A stretch of DNA of 64,000 nucleotides from an uncultured bacterium (GCA_937889595.1 CALAOR010000090.1:62001-126000); one strand, 5' to 3'; positions 28,082 to 38,758 are shown, numbered from the stretch's first letter. The notes: generated by a model from the sequence alone, not told the origin. Made by a program: numbers and translations.

Positions 28082-29089
28082 TTAAAGATCTTCCGGCTTG
28101 AATATGCCGTGCATTACATCCAAAGACACGGATTTAAAATCATCGGCTGTTATGCCGAGTTTTACCCCGGTAACAGACTCCACTTTCGCTGTCAGCGCAA
28201 GCGCGTCAAAGCCGTATTCCCTCATAAGGTATTTTTTGCCTGCACCATGGCCGAATATATCCTGCAGGCCAAGTTTGTATATTTTTTTGCCTGAACCTGC
28301 TTCAGCCATGGCCTCGGATATTATAGTGCCGAGTCCGCCCATGACAGTATGGTTTTCTATGGTTATCACGCCGTACTTTGAAGCGGCAATGGAATCCATG
28401 ACCTGTTTTGCGTTAAACGGTTTTAATGTGGAAACATGATAATGTTCTATGGACAGGCCTTTTGATTTAAGAACTTTTATGGCCTTGATGGCCTCTTCAG
28501 TGCATATGCCTGTTGAAAATATCGTAAAATCGGTCCCACGCGACAACAAACGGCTGACGCCTTTTTTAAACGGTTCATTTTTATCAAATAACCTCGGCAC
28601 GTCGCCGCGCAGCATCCTTATATATACCGGCCCGTTAACTTCCATGACAGGGTCAAGTATGGTCTCTATGTCCGTCGCGTCGCCCGGTTCAAATATGGTC
28701 ATGTTGGGCAGGCTGCGAACCAGCGCGATATCGTCCGTGGCCTGATGGGTGGCACCACCCGGTGTTGTGATGCCGGGCAGGAAACCGAACATCTTAACAG
28801 GCAGGTTTGAATACGCGATTGACATTGCCAGCTGGTCAAAAGCCCTGCGGTATATGAATACGGCGAATGTATGTATGAAGGGCACAAACCCTTCGCGCGC
28901 GAGCCCGGCAGCTACGCTTAACATATTCTGTTCGGCTATGCCAGCGGATATGAACCTGGAAGGAAAGTCAAATTCAAACCTGTCAATCTCGGTTGAGTTT
29001 GTAAGGTCGGCGGAGAGAACGAGGACATTCGGCTTGTTCTTTGCCCATTCCGCCAGGTTATGTGTGTGAGGTTTGCTGACTATTTCCAT
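28082..29089 (-). CDS. Transketolase, C-terminal (Pyr/C) subunit
   Basis: 335 aa; RFISAGIAEQNMLSVAAGLAREGFVPFIHTFAVFIYRRAFDQLAMSIAYSNLPVKM. Confidence 0.9.
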   Translation of the reverse strand: MEIVSKPHTHNLAEWAKNKPNVLVLSADLTNSTEIDRFEFDFPSRFISAGIAEQNMLSVAAGLAREGFVPFIHTFAVFIYRRAFDQLAMSIAYSNLPVKMFGFLPGITTPGGATHQATDDIALVRSLPNMTIFEPGDATDIETILDPVMEVNGPVYIRMLRGDVPRLFDKNEPFKKGVSRLLSRGTDFTIFSTGICTEEAIKAIKVLKSKGLSIEHYHVSTLKPFNAKQVMDSIAASKYGVITIENHTVMGGLGTIISEAMAEAGSGKKIYKLGLQDIFGHGAGKKYLMREYGFDALALTAKVESVTGVKLGITADDFKSVSLDVMHGIFKPEDL

Positions 29090-29096
29090 ATCAACC

Positions 29097-30050
29097 TCAC
29101 ACTACCCCGGGAATACTCAGCCGGGGCGCATCCATTTTTTTTAGTTCAAGTTCAAATAAGTTCTTTTCCTGTTCGCTTTTTATCCTGACATAATGATACT
29201 TTGGCGCGAATTGCTTTAAAAGGGGGATGCCTTCGTACGGGTTTGAGTATGACAGCACCACTGTCGGCCTTCCGTCAGTCGGCGTCTGCGCGGGAGCGGC
29301 AAGTTCGCTGAAATTATGTCCGTATACTTTATATACCCTTGAATTAAAGGCCTCAAAACGTTTGTCTATTGGTTCTATATTCATGACGTCGATCATTTTG
29401 CCGTCACACTGGTAGCCGTTGACGTCCACGTAAACCATCATGTTGTCGAGTTTCCAGTGGGCCATAAACTGTAAAGCTTCCCAGGTCTGCCCTATCTGGA
29501 GTTCGCCGTCGGACAGGAATACAAATACGCGGCCGGGTTCCTTTTTTAATTTGCGCGCAAGCGCAATACCTGCTGCCTGGCTTAAAGCCTGGCCCAAAGT
29601 GCCGTTGGTGACTTCCATACCGGGCGAGTGCTCGGCGCCTATCATCTCGACGGATGAACCGTCTTTGTTGAAATAATCCAGCCCGCTCTCATCCATCCTG
29701 CCAGTCTCAATAAGACAGGCATATAAAGCCAGGGCGTAGTGGGCGGGGGAGAGGATGAACCTGTCGTAATCCGGGGTATGGGGCCCGTTGAATTCTCCGC
29801 CGGTAAAATAATCCTTATTTAGCGGTCCGGGAACGCCGGGAAACGGCCTGGGGATAATTGGTTTTGTAACGGGGCCAAGGTTCATTATTTTTGTGTATAA
29901 CGCGGCTAAAGCCTCGGCAGAAGAACATGCCTGGCTCAAATACCCGCCGCTGTTCTTAAGGGTGTGTATAAGCACCCTTTTCCTGATGCCGTTGGCTGTT
30001 TTTTTAGCCGTTGCCTGCCAGTCTGGGTTTGTCATAAGATTATCAAACAA
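29097..30050 (-). CDS. Transketolase, N-terminal (TPP) subunit
   Basis: 317 aa; FILSPAHYALALYACLIETG, GTLGQALSQAAGIALARKLK, FVFLSDGELQIGQTWEALQFMAHWKLDNMMVYVDVNGYQCDG. Confidence 0.9.
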   Translation of the reverse strand: MFDNLMTNPDWQATAKKTANGIRKRVLIHTLKNSGGYLSQACSSAEALAALYTKIMNLGPVTKPIIPRPFPGVPGPLNKDYFTGGEFNGPHTPDYDRFILSPAHYALALYACLIETGRMDESGLDYFNKDGSSVEMIGAEHSPGMEVTNGTLGQALSQAAGIALARKLKKEPGRVFVFLSDGELQIGQTWEALQFMAHWKLDNMMVYVDVNGYQCDGKMIDVMNIEPIDKRFEAFNSRVYKVYGHNFSELAAPAQTPTDGRPTVVLSYSNPYEGIPLLKQFAPKYHYVRIKSEQEKNLFELELKKMDAPRLSIPGVV

Positions 30051-30164
30051 TTTAAACCTCTTGGATGCGGCGCCAAAAACGCGCGCTTAAAATATATTTA
30101 TAAAACGTAAAAATTTTACATTCTTTCAGGGTTAAAAGCAAGATATATTTGAGGGTTTGATGCT

Positions 30165-30192
30165 TTGATGAAAATAATAGTTGTGTTATAAT
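30165..30192 (+). promoter_or_regulatory. Sigma70-like promoter
   Basis: TTGATG-N16-TATAAT upstream of 30291. Confidence 0.45.
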
Positions 30193-30290
30193 ATCAGCCA
30201 TAATACCGGCTATAAAGATTGATTCAGGAGTCAAATGTATTTTTCTATGGACCGCGGATTGTCAATAAAAATGCATAAGGGAGAAAAAAT

Positions 30291-31529
30291 ATGTGGATGT
30301 TTTTAAAGCTTGCTTACGGCAACCTGATCAAGAACCGCAGGACCAGCCTTACGATCCTGCTGGTGGTTTTTATCTGCGTATTCGTCATGGAGTTCGGTGT
30401 GGCGTTTATGGACGGGTTCAAGCAGAAAATCCTTGGCGATTACCTGAACGATACCGGGCATATAAACATTTATGATTCGCGATTTTATAAGGAAATGGAT
30501 TTCACCATGAATGAATACAATATAGAACTGAAACCCGGGCTGATTGATTCGCTGAAAAACCAGCCCGGCGTGGCTGCGGTCAAGCCCGAGATCAATTTCG
30601 GGGCGATCGCAAATACTCAGACAAAGAACCTTGACTGCATGGTAACGGCCATAGACGCTGAAAGCGCTGCGAAAAAATACGCCAAACTTGCGGCGTCTGT
30701 CATCAAGGGAGGGTTTATCACGAAAAAGGACGATATTTTGGTGGGTGTCCGCGGCGCCGCGCTGCTCAACGTCAATGTCGGGGATAAACTTATCATCCTG
30801 TCCGTGGACCAGTTCGGGTCCGTCAATGCCGCGGAAGGGACCATTGCCGGGATATTCAAAACATTTTCCGCGCAAAAAGACGAGCGCAGCGTTATTTGCG
30901 CACTGCCTTTGGCCCAGAAACTTTTGGGTATGGACAACAGGGTCACAAAGATAACGGTAAATCTCAATGACCCGCTCTCCGCCTCGGGAGCCTCCGCGGC
31001 AATTGGCAAGATCCTTCCTCCGGGCGCTGTCGCGGTACCATGGCAGACAGGGCAGGCGTTTTTGGTGTCTTACATTAAATTATTGGATGTGTCCGGCCTT
31101 TTTATATGTTTCCTGATAATTTTCGGGGCATCTATGGGAATAATAAATTCATTCCTTATGAATATCATGCACAGGCTGCCGGAATTCGGGGCTCTAAGAG
31201 CCATGGGGCTTGGAAAATTGCAGATGTTCCTTATGATCATAGCTGAGTCATTTATTCTGGGAGTGACCGGGACCGTGCTTGCGATAATACCCGGGACGGC
31301 GCTTGTGCTTTACGTACAGGCCCACCCGTTTAATTATGAGAGGATGTTTAAAACCATGCAGGGCACTCCTCTGGGCGGCATGGACGCTTCCATGGGCACG
31401 GTACTTGTGCCGCTTTCAATAGGGGTGGTAATACTCACGGGCATATTGATATCAGTGATTGCGTCTTCCTATCCGGCGTGGATCGCCATATCAAAGAAGC
31501 CTTCCGAGATAATGAGGGTGCTCGAATGA
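30291..31529 (+). CDS. FtsX/LolE/MacB-type ABC permease
   Basis: N-terminal TM after LIKNRRTSLTILL; periplasmic domain; NIMHRLPEFGALRAMGL. Confidence 0.88.
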   Translation: MWMFLKLAYGNLIKNRRTSLTILLVVFICVFVMEFGVAFMDGFKQKILGDYLNDTGHINIYDSRFYKEMDFTMNEYNIELKPGLIDSLKNQPGVAAVKPEINFGAIANTQTKNLDCMVTAIDAESAAKKYAKLAASVIKGGFITKKDDILVGVRGAALLNVNVGDKLIILSVDQFGSVNAAEGTIAGIFKTFSAQKDERSVICALPLAQKLLGMDNRVTKITVNLNDPLSASGASAAIGKILPPGAVAVPWQTGQAFLVSYIKLLDVSGLFICFLIIFGASMGIINSFLMNIMHRLPEFGALRAMGLGKLQMFLMIIAESFILGVTGTVLAIIPGTALVLYVQAHPFNYERMFKTMQGTPLGGMDASMGTVLVPLSIGVVILTGILISVIASSYPAWIAISKKPSEIMRVLE

Positions 31530-32773
31530 GAACACAACTGGCCGGGATAGCCTTAAGGAACGTATTTAAAAACAAGCGCAGGTCCATTCTTAATATGATG
31601 ACCTTTGCCGTGAGCGTATTTGTGCTCCTTATGGGTTTGGGTATGGTTAAGGGGCAGTTTAACGCCATATATGAAAGGATAATCGACCTGCGGACCGGGC
31701 ATTTGAAAATATATAATAAGGCTTATCCGGCTGTAAAGAGCACGCTGCCGCTGGATTTGGCCATAGATGATCCAAACGCAGTGGTGCTGGCCATAAAAAA
31801 TGTCCCGCATATTAAAGGAGCTTCCCCGCGCCTGATCCACGACGGGCTGATAAGCAACATGAAGAAAAAAACAGGGGTTTTGATTAACGGAGTGGACGAG
31901 GCGGCGGAGAAGAATATTCTGACTGTCTATAATAACATTGAAGGTTCGCCCCTTCCTGTTGACGGCGGGCAGGTGCTTATAGGACGCGCTCTGGCAAAAA
32001 TACTGGATCTAAAGCCGGGGTCTCCAGTGCTTCTTTTTTCACAAACAGTCGGGAACATGAATAATCTTGTGGACGCGGGCGTGTCAGGGGTTTATTCAAT
32101 AGGTTTTGATGCCATGGAAAAATCGGAATTGTATGTGCCGCTGGCTTTCGCACAGCGGCTGTGTGATATGGAGAATAAAGCCACGGAAATAATAATCAGG
32201 CTTGACAGGACAAACTCAACGGCAGAAGCGAAAACAGCGGTTGCCGCGATACTTGCCGCCAAATTTCCAGGTCTTACAGTAGTGGACTGGAAAGAGGAAA
32301 ACGCCGATCTTTTTGAGCTTGCAAAGGCAAAGATGTCGAGTATCGGCACATTCGCGGGAATTCTTTTGTTCCTGTCTTTCTTTATAATAGTCAACACCAT
32401 GACCATGAGCGTATTTGAGCGCACTCCCGAGGTAGGTACGCTCCGTGCAATAGGTTTTGACAGGAAAAATGTGCGCGACATGTTCATGATGGAAGGTTTT
32501 TTCCTTTCGATATTCGGGGTGCTTTTGGGATATGTGCTTGCGGCGCCTTTTATATATTATCTGAATGTGCACGGGCTGGTGCTTGACGTGATGAAAGTTG
32601 CAAGCAACAGCAATATGCCTATGACAGATGTCCTGAAAGCGTATAATACACCTTCTGACTGGATCATGTCGGGCCTGGTGTGCATTATAGCGGGTGTCTT
32701 GGGGTCGTACTTTCCGGCTAAGATGGCCTCGGATACGAATATCGTAAAGGCGCTTCAGCGGGGAGTAAGGTAG
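31526..32773 (+). CDS. FtsX/LolE/MacB-type ABC permease (second)
   Basis: ATG 31526 overlaps the upstream TGA; ALRNVFKNKRRSILNMM; SVFERTPEVGTLRAIGFDRKNV. Confidence 0.88.
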   Translation: MRTQLAGIALRNVFKNKRRSILNMMTFAVSVFVLLMGLGMVKGQFNAIYERIIDLRTGHLKIYNKAYPAVKSTLPLDLAIDDPNAVVLAIKNVPHIKGASPRLIHDGLISNMKKKTGVLINGVDEAAEKNILTVYNNIEGSPLPVDGGQVLIGRALAKILDLKPGSPVLLFSQTVGNMNNLVDAGVSGVYSIGFDAMEKSELYVPLAFAQRLCDMENKATEIIIRLDRTNSTAEAKTAVAAILAAKFPGLTVVDWKEENADLFELAKAKMSSIGTFAGILLFLSFFIIVNTMTMSVFERTPEVGTLRAIGFDRKNVRDMFMMEGFFLSIFGVLLGYVLAAPFIYYLNVHGLVLDVMKVASNSNMPMTDVLKAYNTPSDWIMSGLVCIIAGVLGSYFPAKMASDTNIVKALQRGVR

Positions 32774-32845
32774 GGCAGTTCGGAGTTCGGGATGCCGAAT
32801 GCCGAATGCGGATTGATAACAAAAGTTATTATAAGGAGAGCGGAC

Positions 32846-33586
32846 ATGAAAAAGTTATTGTTGTTTACAGTTGTGATGTTGCTTGCGGCAGGGGCCGGTC
32901 TTTTTGCTTTGGATGCGAAGTTTGACAAGGCTTATGCGGAAAAACTTTTAAAGACTGTTGACAAGTCATTGTATCCGCAGATATTCAAGTCATCGCTTAC
33001 CATGACCACTTTTAGGAACGGCAGGGAGCCGCTGGCTTATAAGTATGAAATATATTCAAAAGGGGCCGATAAATCGCTTATGAAGATAGTGTCGCCTGCA
33101 AGGGATAAGGGCAAGAAGATCCTTTTGAACGGCGACAATCTTTGGATGTACATGCCGGACGTTTCAAGGCCCATCAGGCTCTCGCGCAAGCAGGCTTTCA
33201 TGGGGTCCACTTTCTCGAACGAGGACCTTGCTTCTTCGGGCTGGGCCGATAATTATAATGCGGAAATTACGCAGCAAAAAGGCACTCTCATACTGCTTGT
33301 TTTATCCGCGAAAAACAGGGAAGTGGCGTACGCGAAGATTGAAATGTGGATCGACGACAATGCAAAGGTCCCGACAGAAGCCGTGTACTTCGGCTTATCC
33401 GGGAAAGCGATAAAAAAAATGGAGTTTTCAAACCCGCAGACCATAGGCGGGTTGGTCAGGCCGCTGGATATGAAGATGGTGGACCTGATTGAAGAAGGGG
33501 CCTACACCGAGGTGAAGATGCTGACCATGGAGGAACTGCAGTCTGTCCCGGAATATATGTTCGACCAGTCGCAGATGGGACGGTAG
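32846..33586 (+). CDS. LolA-like outer-membrane lipoprotein-sorting family protein
   Basis: Signal peptide; KYEIYSKGADKSLMKIVSPARDKGKKILLNGDNLWMYMPDVSRPIRLS. Confidence 0.82.
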   Translation: MKKLLLFTVVMLLAAGAGLFALDAKFDKAYAEKLLKTVDKSLYPQIFKSSLTMTTFRNGREPLAYKYEIYSKGADKSLMKIVSPARDKGKKILLNGDNLWMYMPDVSRPIRLSRKQAFMGSTFSNEDLASSGWADNYNAEITQQKGTLILLVLSAKNREVAYAKIEMWIDDNAKVPTEAVYFGLSGKAIKKMEFSNPQTIGGLVRPLDMKMVDLIEEGAYTEVKMLTMEELQSVPEYMFDQSQMGR

Positions 33587-33666
33587 GGCGGAGTTCGAAG
33601 TTCGGAATTCGGAGTTATGTTGTAATTGAAAATGATGTGAAATTTTACACGCAAATGAGGTGGAAA

Positions 33667-34767
33667 ATGAAAAGAATTTTGTCGGCAGGTGTTCTGGCAG
33701 CGTTGGTATCTTCGGCCGCGTACGGGATGGATTTTAACCTGGTTGCGCTGACGGACATGACATATACTTCGTATATAAAGAATGACGCCTATAATATTAT
33801 GGCGGAGCATATTACGCCACAGGCTGCGGGAGCATATGAGGAGCTCAGGCTGAAGGCCAAACAGCAGGTGGAACAGGTTAAGTTTGATTTTGTCGGGTGG
33901 ATCAAAGGTTACCCTGGAAGGGAAAGCGTGGATTACGCCATAGACAGCGCCTATTTTTCCGTCGAGAACGGGCCATTTGTGTTGTACGCGGGAAAGCAGA
34001 GGATAAAGTGGGGGACCGGTCTTTTCTGGAACCCGGTTGACTCCCTGCAGCCAAATCCGCTGGATATATACAGGCCCACGGAAGACCTTGAGGGCATCTA
34101 TGCGCTCAGGGCGGAACTATCAAACGATATTGTCACGCCGTCCCTTATCATAACCCCGAAACCCGGGGCTGCTTACAAGGGTCTGGACGCTGCCATACAG
34201 TTGTATAAACTTGTTGGCACGTGCGATATATTTTTAAACTATATCTATGATACGGACATACAGAACATCGGAGCCGCCATATCCTGGGACTTGGGTTTTT
34301 TTGTGCTCAACTGCCAGGCCGCCTTAAAGCAGGTGCCGGGAAGCGGGGAATTTAAGCTCGCTAACAGGGGGTTTAATTCCAGTTACATGGCCGGTTTGAC
34401 CAGGACCATAAGCAATGAACTTTCGGTGGTGGCGGAGTATTACAGGAACAGCGCGGGCATGTCAAACAACGATTACGTAGCCTCAGTCACATCGGGGACG
34501 ATCCCGGTTTTTTTGGGCAAAAAAGACTACCTGGCATACACGGCATCGTATACGTGGAATAATTTATTATCAATCAGTTTTACGGGGCTCCACGGGCTTG
34601 ACGACGGCACGTCTTTTTTGTTCCCGGCAATAAGTTATGTTGAAAATACGGGCTATGACGCGCAGCTGGCCCTGCTTCAAAATATATCGGCCCGTGGCGT
34701 AAAAGAGGGGATAGATTCCGCGCCCATATACAGCACTGTGGAGTTGAGGATAAATGCTTACTTTTAA
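33667..34767 (+). CDS. Outer-membrane beta-barrel protein
   Basis: Signal peptide; LYAGKQRIKWGTGLFWNPVDSLQPNPLDIYRPTEDLEG; alternating strands; terminal YSTVELRINAYF. Confidence 0.7.
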   Translation: MKRILSAGVLAALVSSAAYGMDFNLVALTDMTYTSYIKNDAYNIMAEHITPQAAGAYEELRLKAKQQVEQVKFDFVGWIKGYPGRESVDYAIDSAYFSVENGPFVLYAGKQRIKWGTGLFWNPVDSLQPNPLDIYRPTEDLEGIYALRAELSNDIVTPSLIITPKPGAAYKGLDAAIQLYKLVGTCDIFLNYIYDTDIQNIGAAISWDLGFFVLNCQAALKQVPGSGEFKLANRGFNSSYMAGLTRTISNELSVVAEYYRNSAGMSNNDYVASVTSGTIPVFLGKKDYLAYTASYTWNNLLSISFTGLHGLDDGTSFLFPAISYVENTGYDAQLALLQNISARGVKEGIDSAPIYSTVELRINAYF

Positions 34768-34796
34768 ATGCAATTAATTTACAGGAGGTTAAGAAC

Positions 34797-35480
34797 ATGG
34801 CAAACATAGTAGAGGTCAAGGACGCGAAAAAGGAATATCTGCTTGGAAAAACAAAGGTGCACGCTTTGAACGGTGTGAACCTTGATATCCATGAGAAGGA
34901 TTTTATGTGCATCATCGGGCCATCGGGCTCGGGAAAGACCACGTTATTGAACCTTATCGGCTGCCTGGATTCCCCAACGACAGGGGAGGTGCGTCTTTTT
35001 GACAAATACAACGTTTCCGTCCTGAACGACGGCGACGCGACACGCTTAAGGCGCGATAATATCGGTTTCATATTCCAGACCTTCAACCTTATTCCCGTCC
35101 TGAATGTTTTTGAAAATATCGAGTTCCCGCTCATAATCCAGAACGTGGCGGAAAAAGAGCGTAAAAAACGGGTCGACGTTTTGATAGATGATGTGGGGCT
35201 CCAGGAATTCGTAAAACACAAACCCGACGAACTTTCCGGCGGCCAGAGGCAGAGGATTGCCGTGGCCCGCGCGCTTATCACGAACCCCAAGCTTATCCTG
35301 GCCGATGAGCCGACCGCGAACCTGGACAAGGAAAACGGCCATAACATCATGGAGATCATGAAACGCTTAAACGCGGAACACGGCGTGACGTTCATATTCT
35401 CCACCCACGACCAGCGCGTCATGGAAGAGGCAAAGCGGATAGTGGTGCTAAGCGACGGGGTTGTGGAATCCGACAAGTAG
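34797..35480 (+). CDS. ABC transporter ATPase (LolD/MacB-like)
   Basis: GPSGSGKTT, LSGGQRQRIAVARAL, ILADEPTANLD. Confidence 0.93.
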   Translation: MANIVEVKDAKKEYLLGKTKVHALNGVNLDIHEKDFMCIIGPSGSGKTTLLNLIGCLDSPTTGEVRLFDKYNVSVLNDGDATRLRRDNIGFIFQTFNLIPVLNVFENIEFPLIIQNVAEKERKKRVDVLIDDVGLQEFVKHKPDELSGGQRQRIAVARALITNPKLILADEPTANLDKENGHNIMEIMKRLNAEHGVTFIFSTHDQRVMEEAKRIVVLSDGVVESDK

Positions 35481-35582
35481 GCCGGTCCGGCCGTAACCCC
35501 GGCCGCAACGCAATGGCCTGGAAATTGCATAGAGTTAAGAACACTGTACCTGATGACCAAAAATAAAAAAGAAGGTTAAAAC

Positions 35583-37973
35583 ATGAAAACAAGCACACTG
35601 ACACCGGAATTGCTCCACAAGATCGACGCCTACTGGCGCGCGGCAAACTATCTGTCCGTGGGCCAGATTTATCTTTTTGACAATCCCCTGCTGAAGCGCC
35701 CGCTGGACCTCACGGATGTGAAGCACATGCTGCTTGGGCACTGGGGCACAACTCCGGGGCAGAACTTCATATACGCGCACTTGAACCGTGTGATAAAAAA
35801 ATACGGTCTCGACATGATCTACGTTTCCGGCCCCGGACACGGCGGACCCGCTGTTGTGGCAAATACTTATCTCGAAGGCACTTACAGCGAGATCTATCCG
35901 AATATAAGCCGTGATGAGGAGGGTTTGAGGAAACTTTTTATACAGTTTTCATTTCCCGGCGGTATCCCGAGCCACGCTTCTCCCGAGTGTCCGGGTTCGA
36001 TACATGAGGGCGGGGAACTGGGGTATTCGCTCAGCCACTCGTTCGGCGCGGTGTTTGACAATCCTGAATTAATCGTTGCCTGTGTCGTGGGCGACGGCGA
36101 GGCGGAAACCGGGCCGCTGGCAACCGCATGGCATTCAAACAAGTTCCTTAATCCGATTACCGACGGCGCTGTGCTTCCGATCCTGCATCTTAACAGTTTC
36201 AAGATATCAAACCCGACCATCCTCGCGCGCATCCCGCGCGGGGAATTAGAGCAGTTGCTTTGCGGATATGGATGGACGCCGTACTTTGTCGAGGGCCATG
36301 AGCCTGAGCTTATGCATGAGGCCATGGCAGCGGCGCTTGACACGGCAGTTGAACAGATAAAAAAATTTCAGCAGGACGCCCGTATTAACGGCAATCTGGA
36401 ACGTCCGCGCTGGCCAATGATAGTGCTTAATTCACCAAAGGGCTGGACCGGCCCGAAGATGGTTGACGGCCTGCAGGTTGAAGGCACGTTCCGGTCGCAC
36501 CAAGTGCCGCTTTCAGATCCGGCAGCTCATCCCGAACACTTGAAACTGCTGGAGGATTGGCTGAAAAGTTACAGGCCCGGGGAACTTTTTGATGAAAAGG
36601 GACGTTTAAAACCCGAACTGGCCGAACTGGCGCCAAAAGGCGAAAAAAGAATGGGCGCGAATCCCCACGCTAACGGAGGCATTTTGCTGCGCGACCTTAG
36701 GATGCCGGATTTCCGTGATTATGCGGTTGACGTACCGTCGCACGGAATACTCGGCATAGGCGATACCCATGTGCTCGGACGTTTCCTTCGCGACATTGTG
36801 AGCCTGAACAATGAGTACAGGAATTTCCGGGTATTCGGCCCTGACGAAACACTTTCAAACGGGCTCGAAGCCCTTTTTGAAGTTACAAAACGCCAATGGG
36901 AAGCCGCAACCGTTGATAATGATGAATTCCTGGCCCCGTCCGGGCGCGTGATGGAAATGCTGAGCGAGCACCAGTGTGAAGGCTGGCTCGAGGGATATTT
37001 GCTCACCGGTCGTCACGGGCTCTTTAATTGTTATGAGGCATTCATCCACATAATCGATTCCATGTTCAACCAGCACGCGAAGTGGCTGAAGGTGACTTCA
37101 GGCCTGCCGTGGAGGCGCAATATTGCCTCTTTAAACTATTTGCTTGCTTCTCATGTATGGCGGCAGGACCATAACGGCTTTACGCATCAGGATCCCGGTT
37201 TTATCGACCATGTTGCGAACAAAAAATCCGGGATCGTGCGCGTTTACCTTCCGCCGGACGCAAACTGCCTGCTTTCGACCATGGACCACTGCCTGCGCAG
37301 CCGTCATTATGTCAATGTGGTGATCGCGGGCAAACACCCGGCGCCGCAGTGGCTTACTATGAGCGACGCTGTCAAGCACTGCACAAACGGCATCGGCATC
37401 TGGACCTGGGCAAGCAATGATCAGGACGCGGCGCCCGATGTTGTCATGGCCTGCTGCGGGGACGTGCCTACGCTGGAGACACTCGCGGCCGTATCGATCA
37501 TCCGGGAGCACCTGCCGCAATTGAAGGTCAGGGTTGTCAATATTGTCGACCTGATGAAATTGCAGCCGCAAACCGAGCACCCGCACGGGTTGAGTGACGC
37601 GGATTTTGACGGGCTTTTCACAAAGGATAAACCCGTGATCTTTGCTTTCCACGGCTACCCGTGGCTGATACACAGGCTGACCTACCGCCGCACAAACCAC
37701 GAGAACATACATGTCCGCGGTTACAAAGAAGAGGGCACTATCACCACGGCATTTGACATGACTGTATTAAACGAACTGGACCGCTTTCATCTCGTGATGG
37801 ATACCATAGACAGGGTGCCGCTCTCCGGGGAAAAAGGCGTTTACTTAAAACAGCTGCTTAAGGATAAGCTTATAGAACACAAACTTTACATAAATAAGAA
37901 CGGGCAGGATATGCCGGAGATACTTAACTGGAAATGGAACGGCGGAGGAATGCCCGGCACGGAGGTAAAATAA
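35583..37973 (+). CDS. xfp: Xylulose-5-phosphate/fructose-6-phosphate phosphoketolase
   Basis: [75 protein letters not shown]. Confidence 0.96.
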   Translation: MKTSTLTPELLHKIDAYWRAANYLSVGQIYLFDNPLLKRPLDLTDVKHMLLGHWGTTPGQNFIYAHLNRVIKKYGLDMIYVSGPGHGGPAVVANTYLEGTYSEIYPNISRDEEGLRKLFIQFSFPGGIPSHASPECPGSIHEGGELGYSLSHSFGAVFDNPELIVACVVGDGEAETGPLATAWHSNKFLNPITDGAVLPILHLNSFKISNPTILARIPRGELEQLLCGYGWTPYFVEGHEPELMHEAMAAALDTAVEQIKKFQQDARINGNLERPRWPMIVLNSPKGWTGPKMVDGLQVEGTFRSHQVPLSDPAAHPEHLKLLEDWLKSYRPGELFDEKGRLKPELAELAPKGEKRMGANPHANGGILLRDLRMPDFRDYAVDVPSHGILGIGDTHVLGRFLRDIVSLNNEYRNFRVFGPDETLSNGLEALFEVTKRQWEAATVDNDEFLAPSGRVMEMLSEHQCEGWLEGYLLTGRHGLFNCYEAFIHIIDSMFNQHAKWLKVTSGLPWRRNIASLNYLLASHVWRQDHNGFTHQDPGFIDHVANKKSGIVRVYLPPDANCLLSTMDHCLRSRHYVNVVIAGKHPAPQWLTMSDAVKHCTNGIGIWTWASNDQDAAPDVVMACCGDVPTLETLAAVSIIREHLPQLKVRVVNIVDLMKLQPQTEHPHGLSDADFDGLFTKDKPVIFAFHGYPWLIHRLTYRRTNHENIHVRGYKEEGTITTAFDMTVLNELDRFHLVMDTIDRVPLSGEKGVYLKQLLKDKLIEHKLYINKNGQDMPEILNWKWNGGGMPGTEVK

Positions 37974-38416
37974 TGCGAATAGGTATAGCCGCAGATCACG
38001 GCGGATTTGAGTTGAAAGTACAACTGACTGCGGCGCTCAAGACCGCGGGTTATGAGGTTGAGGATTTTGGGGCCCATGAATTGGCTGCGGATGATGACTA
38101 TCCGGATTTTGTAGTGCCCCTGGCCAGGGCAGTGGCAAGCGGTAATGTCACCAGGGGTTTGGCCATCTGCGGCAGCGGGGTCGGGGCCTGTGTTGCGGCA
38201 AACAAAGTACCCGGCGCGCGGGCTGCGCTGATCACGGACCCATTTTCCGCCCATCAGGGCGTGGAGGATGACAATATGAATATTATGTGCCTGGGCGGCA
38301 GGGTGACAGGGTATGCCTTATCCTGGGACCTGGTCAGGACGTTTTTAAACGCAAATTTCAAAGGCGAAGAACGGTTTAAGCGCCGCCTTGCGAAAGTGGC
38401 GGCATTGGAAAAATAA
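37973..38416 (+). CDS. rpiB: RpiB/LacA/LacB family sugar-phosphate isomerase
   Basis: RIGIAADHGGFELK, AICGSGVGACVAANKVPGARAAL, NIMCLGGRV; start overlaps xfp stop. Confidence 0.9.
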   Translation: MRIGIAADHGGFELKVQLTAALKTAGYEVEDFGAHELAADDDYPDFVVPLARAVASGNVTRGLAICGSGVGACVAANKVPGARAALITDPFSAHQGVEDDNMNIMCLGGRVTGYALSWDLVRTFLNANFKGEERFKRRLAKVAALEK

Positions 38417-38586
38417 AAAGATAGTGTCGGAAAACATGCCATGTACCTGAGCTACAGCGAATGGTACATGGGCGCTTAAAGTTGTTGGGCGCGAATATTG
38501 TAAACGTTGAAAAGGAGTCTCAAAAATATGTCAAATAAGGGTTTAGGAAGCATTTGGATACTGTCGGAAAAGCCTTAATGATAGGT

Positions 38587-38688
38587 CGTGTCCGGCACGG
38601 ATGAAATTTTTCTATGGATTGTGCGCTTGTATTATAAGGGTTTTAGTGGCGCACAGGCCATAGAAAAATTTCATCCGTGCCGGACACG
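38587..38688. repeat. Long hairpin: 31-bp perfect inverted repeat plus a 7-bp inner extension
   Basis: CGTGTCCGGCACGGATGAAATTTTTCTATGG (38587-38617) and exact reverse complement at 38658-38688; TGTGCGC/GCGCACA inner pairing; 22-nt loop. Confidence 0.85.
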
Positions 38689-38758
38689 ATAAAGAATTTC
38701 ATGGATATATAAGGTGTTCAGGCCGCGTTAAAAAGAGTTTTAATTGCACGGCTTCTGC

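Noticed and set aside
34580-35560. 326-aa minus-strand ORF across the barrel and ATPase genes
   Set aside because: Antisense to two supported genes and of low-information composition; shadow ORF
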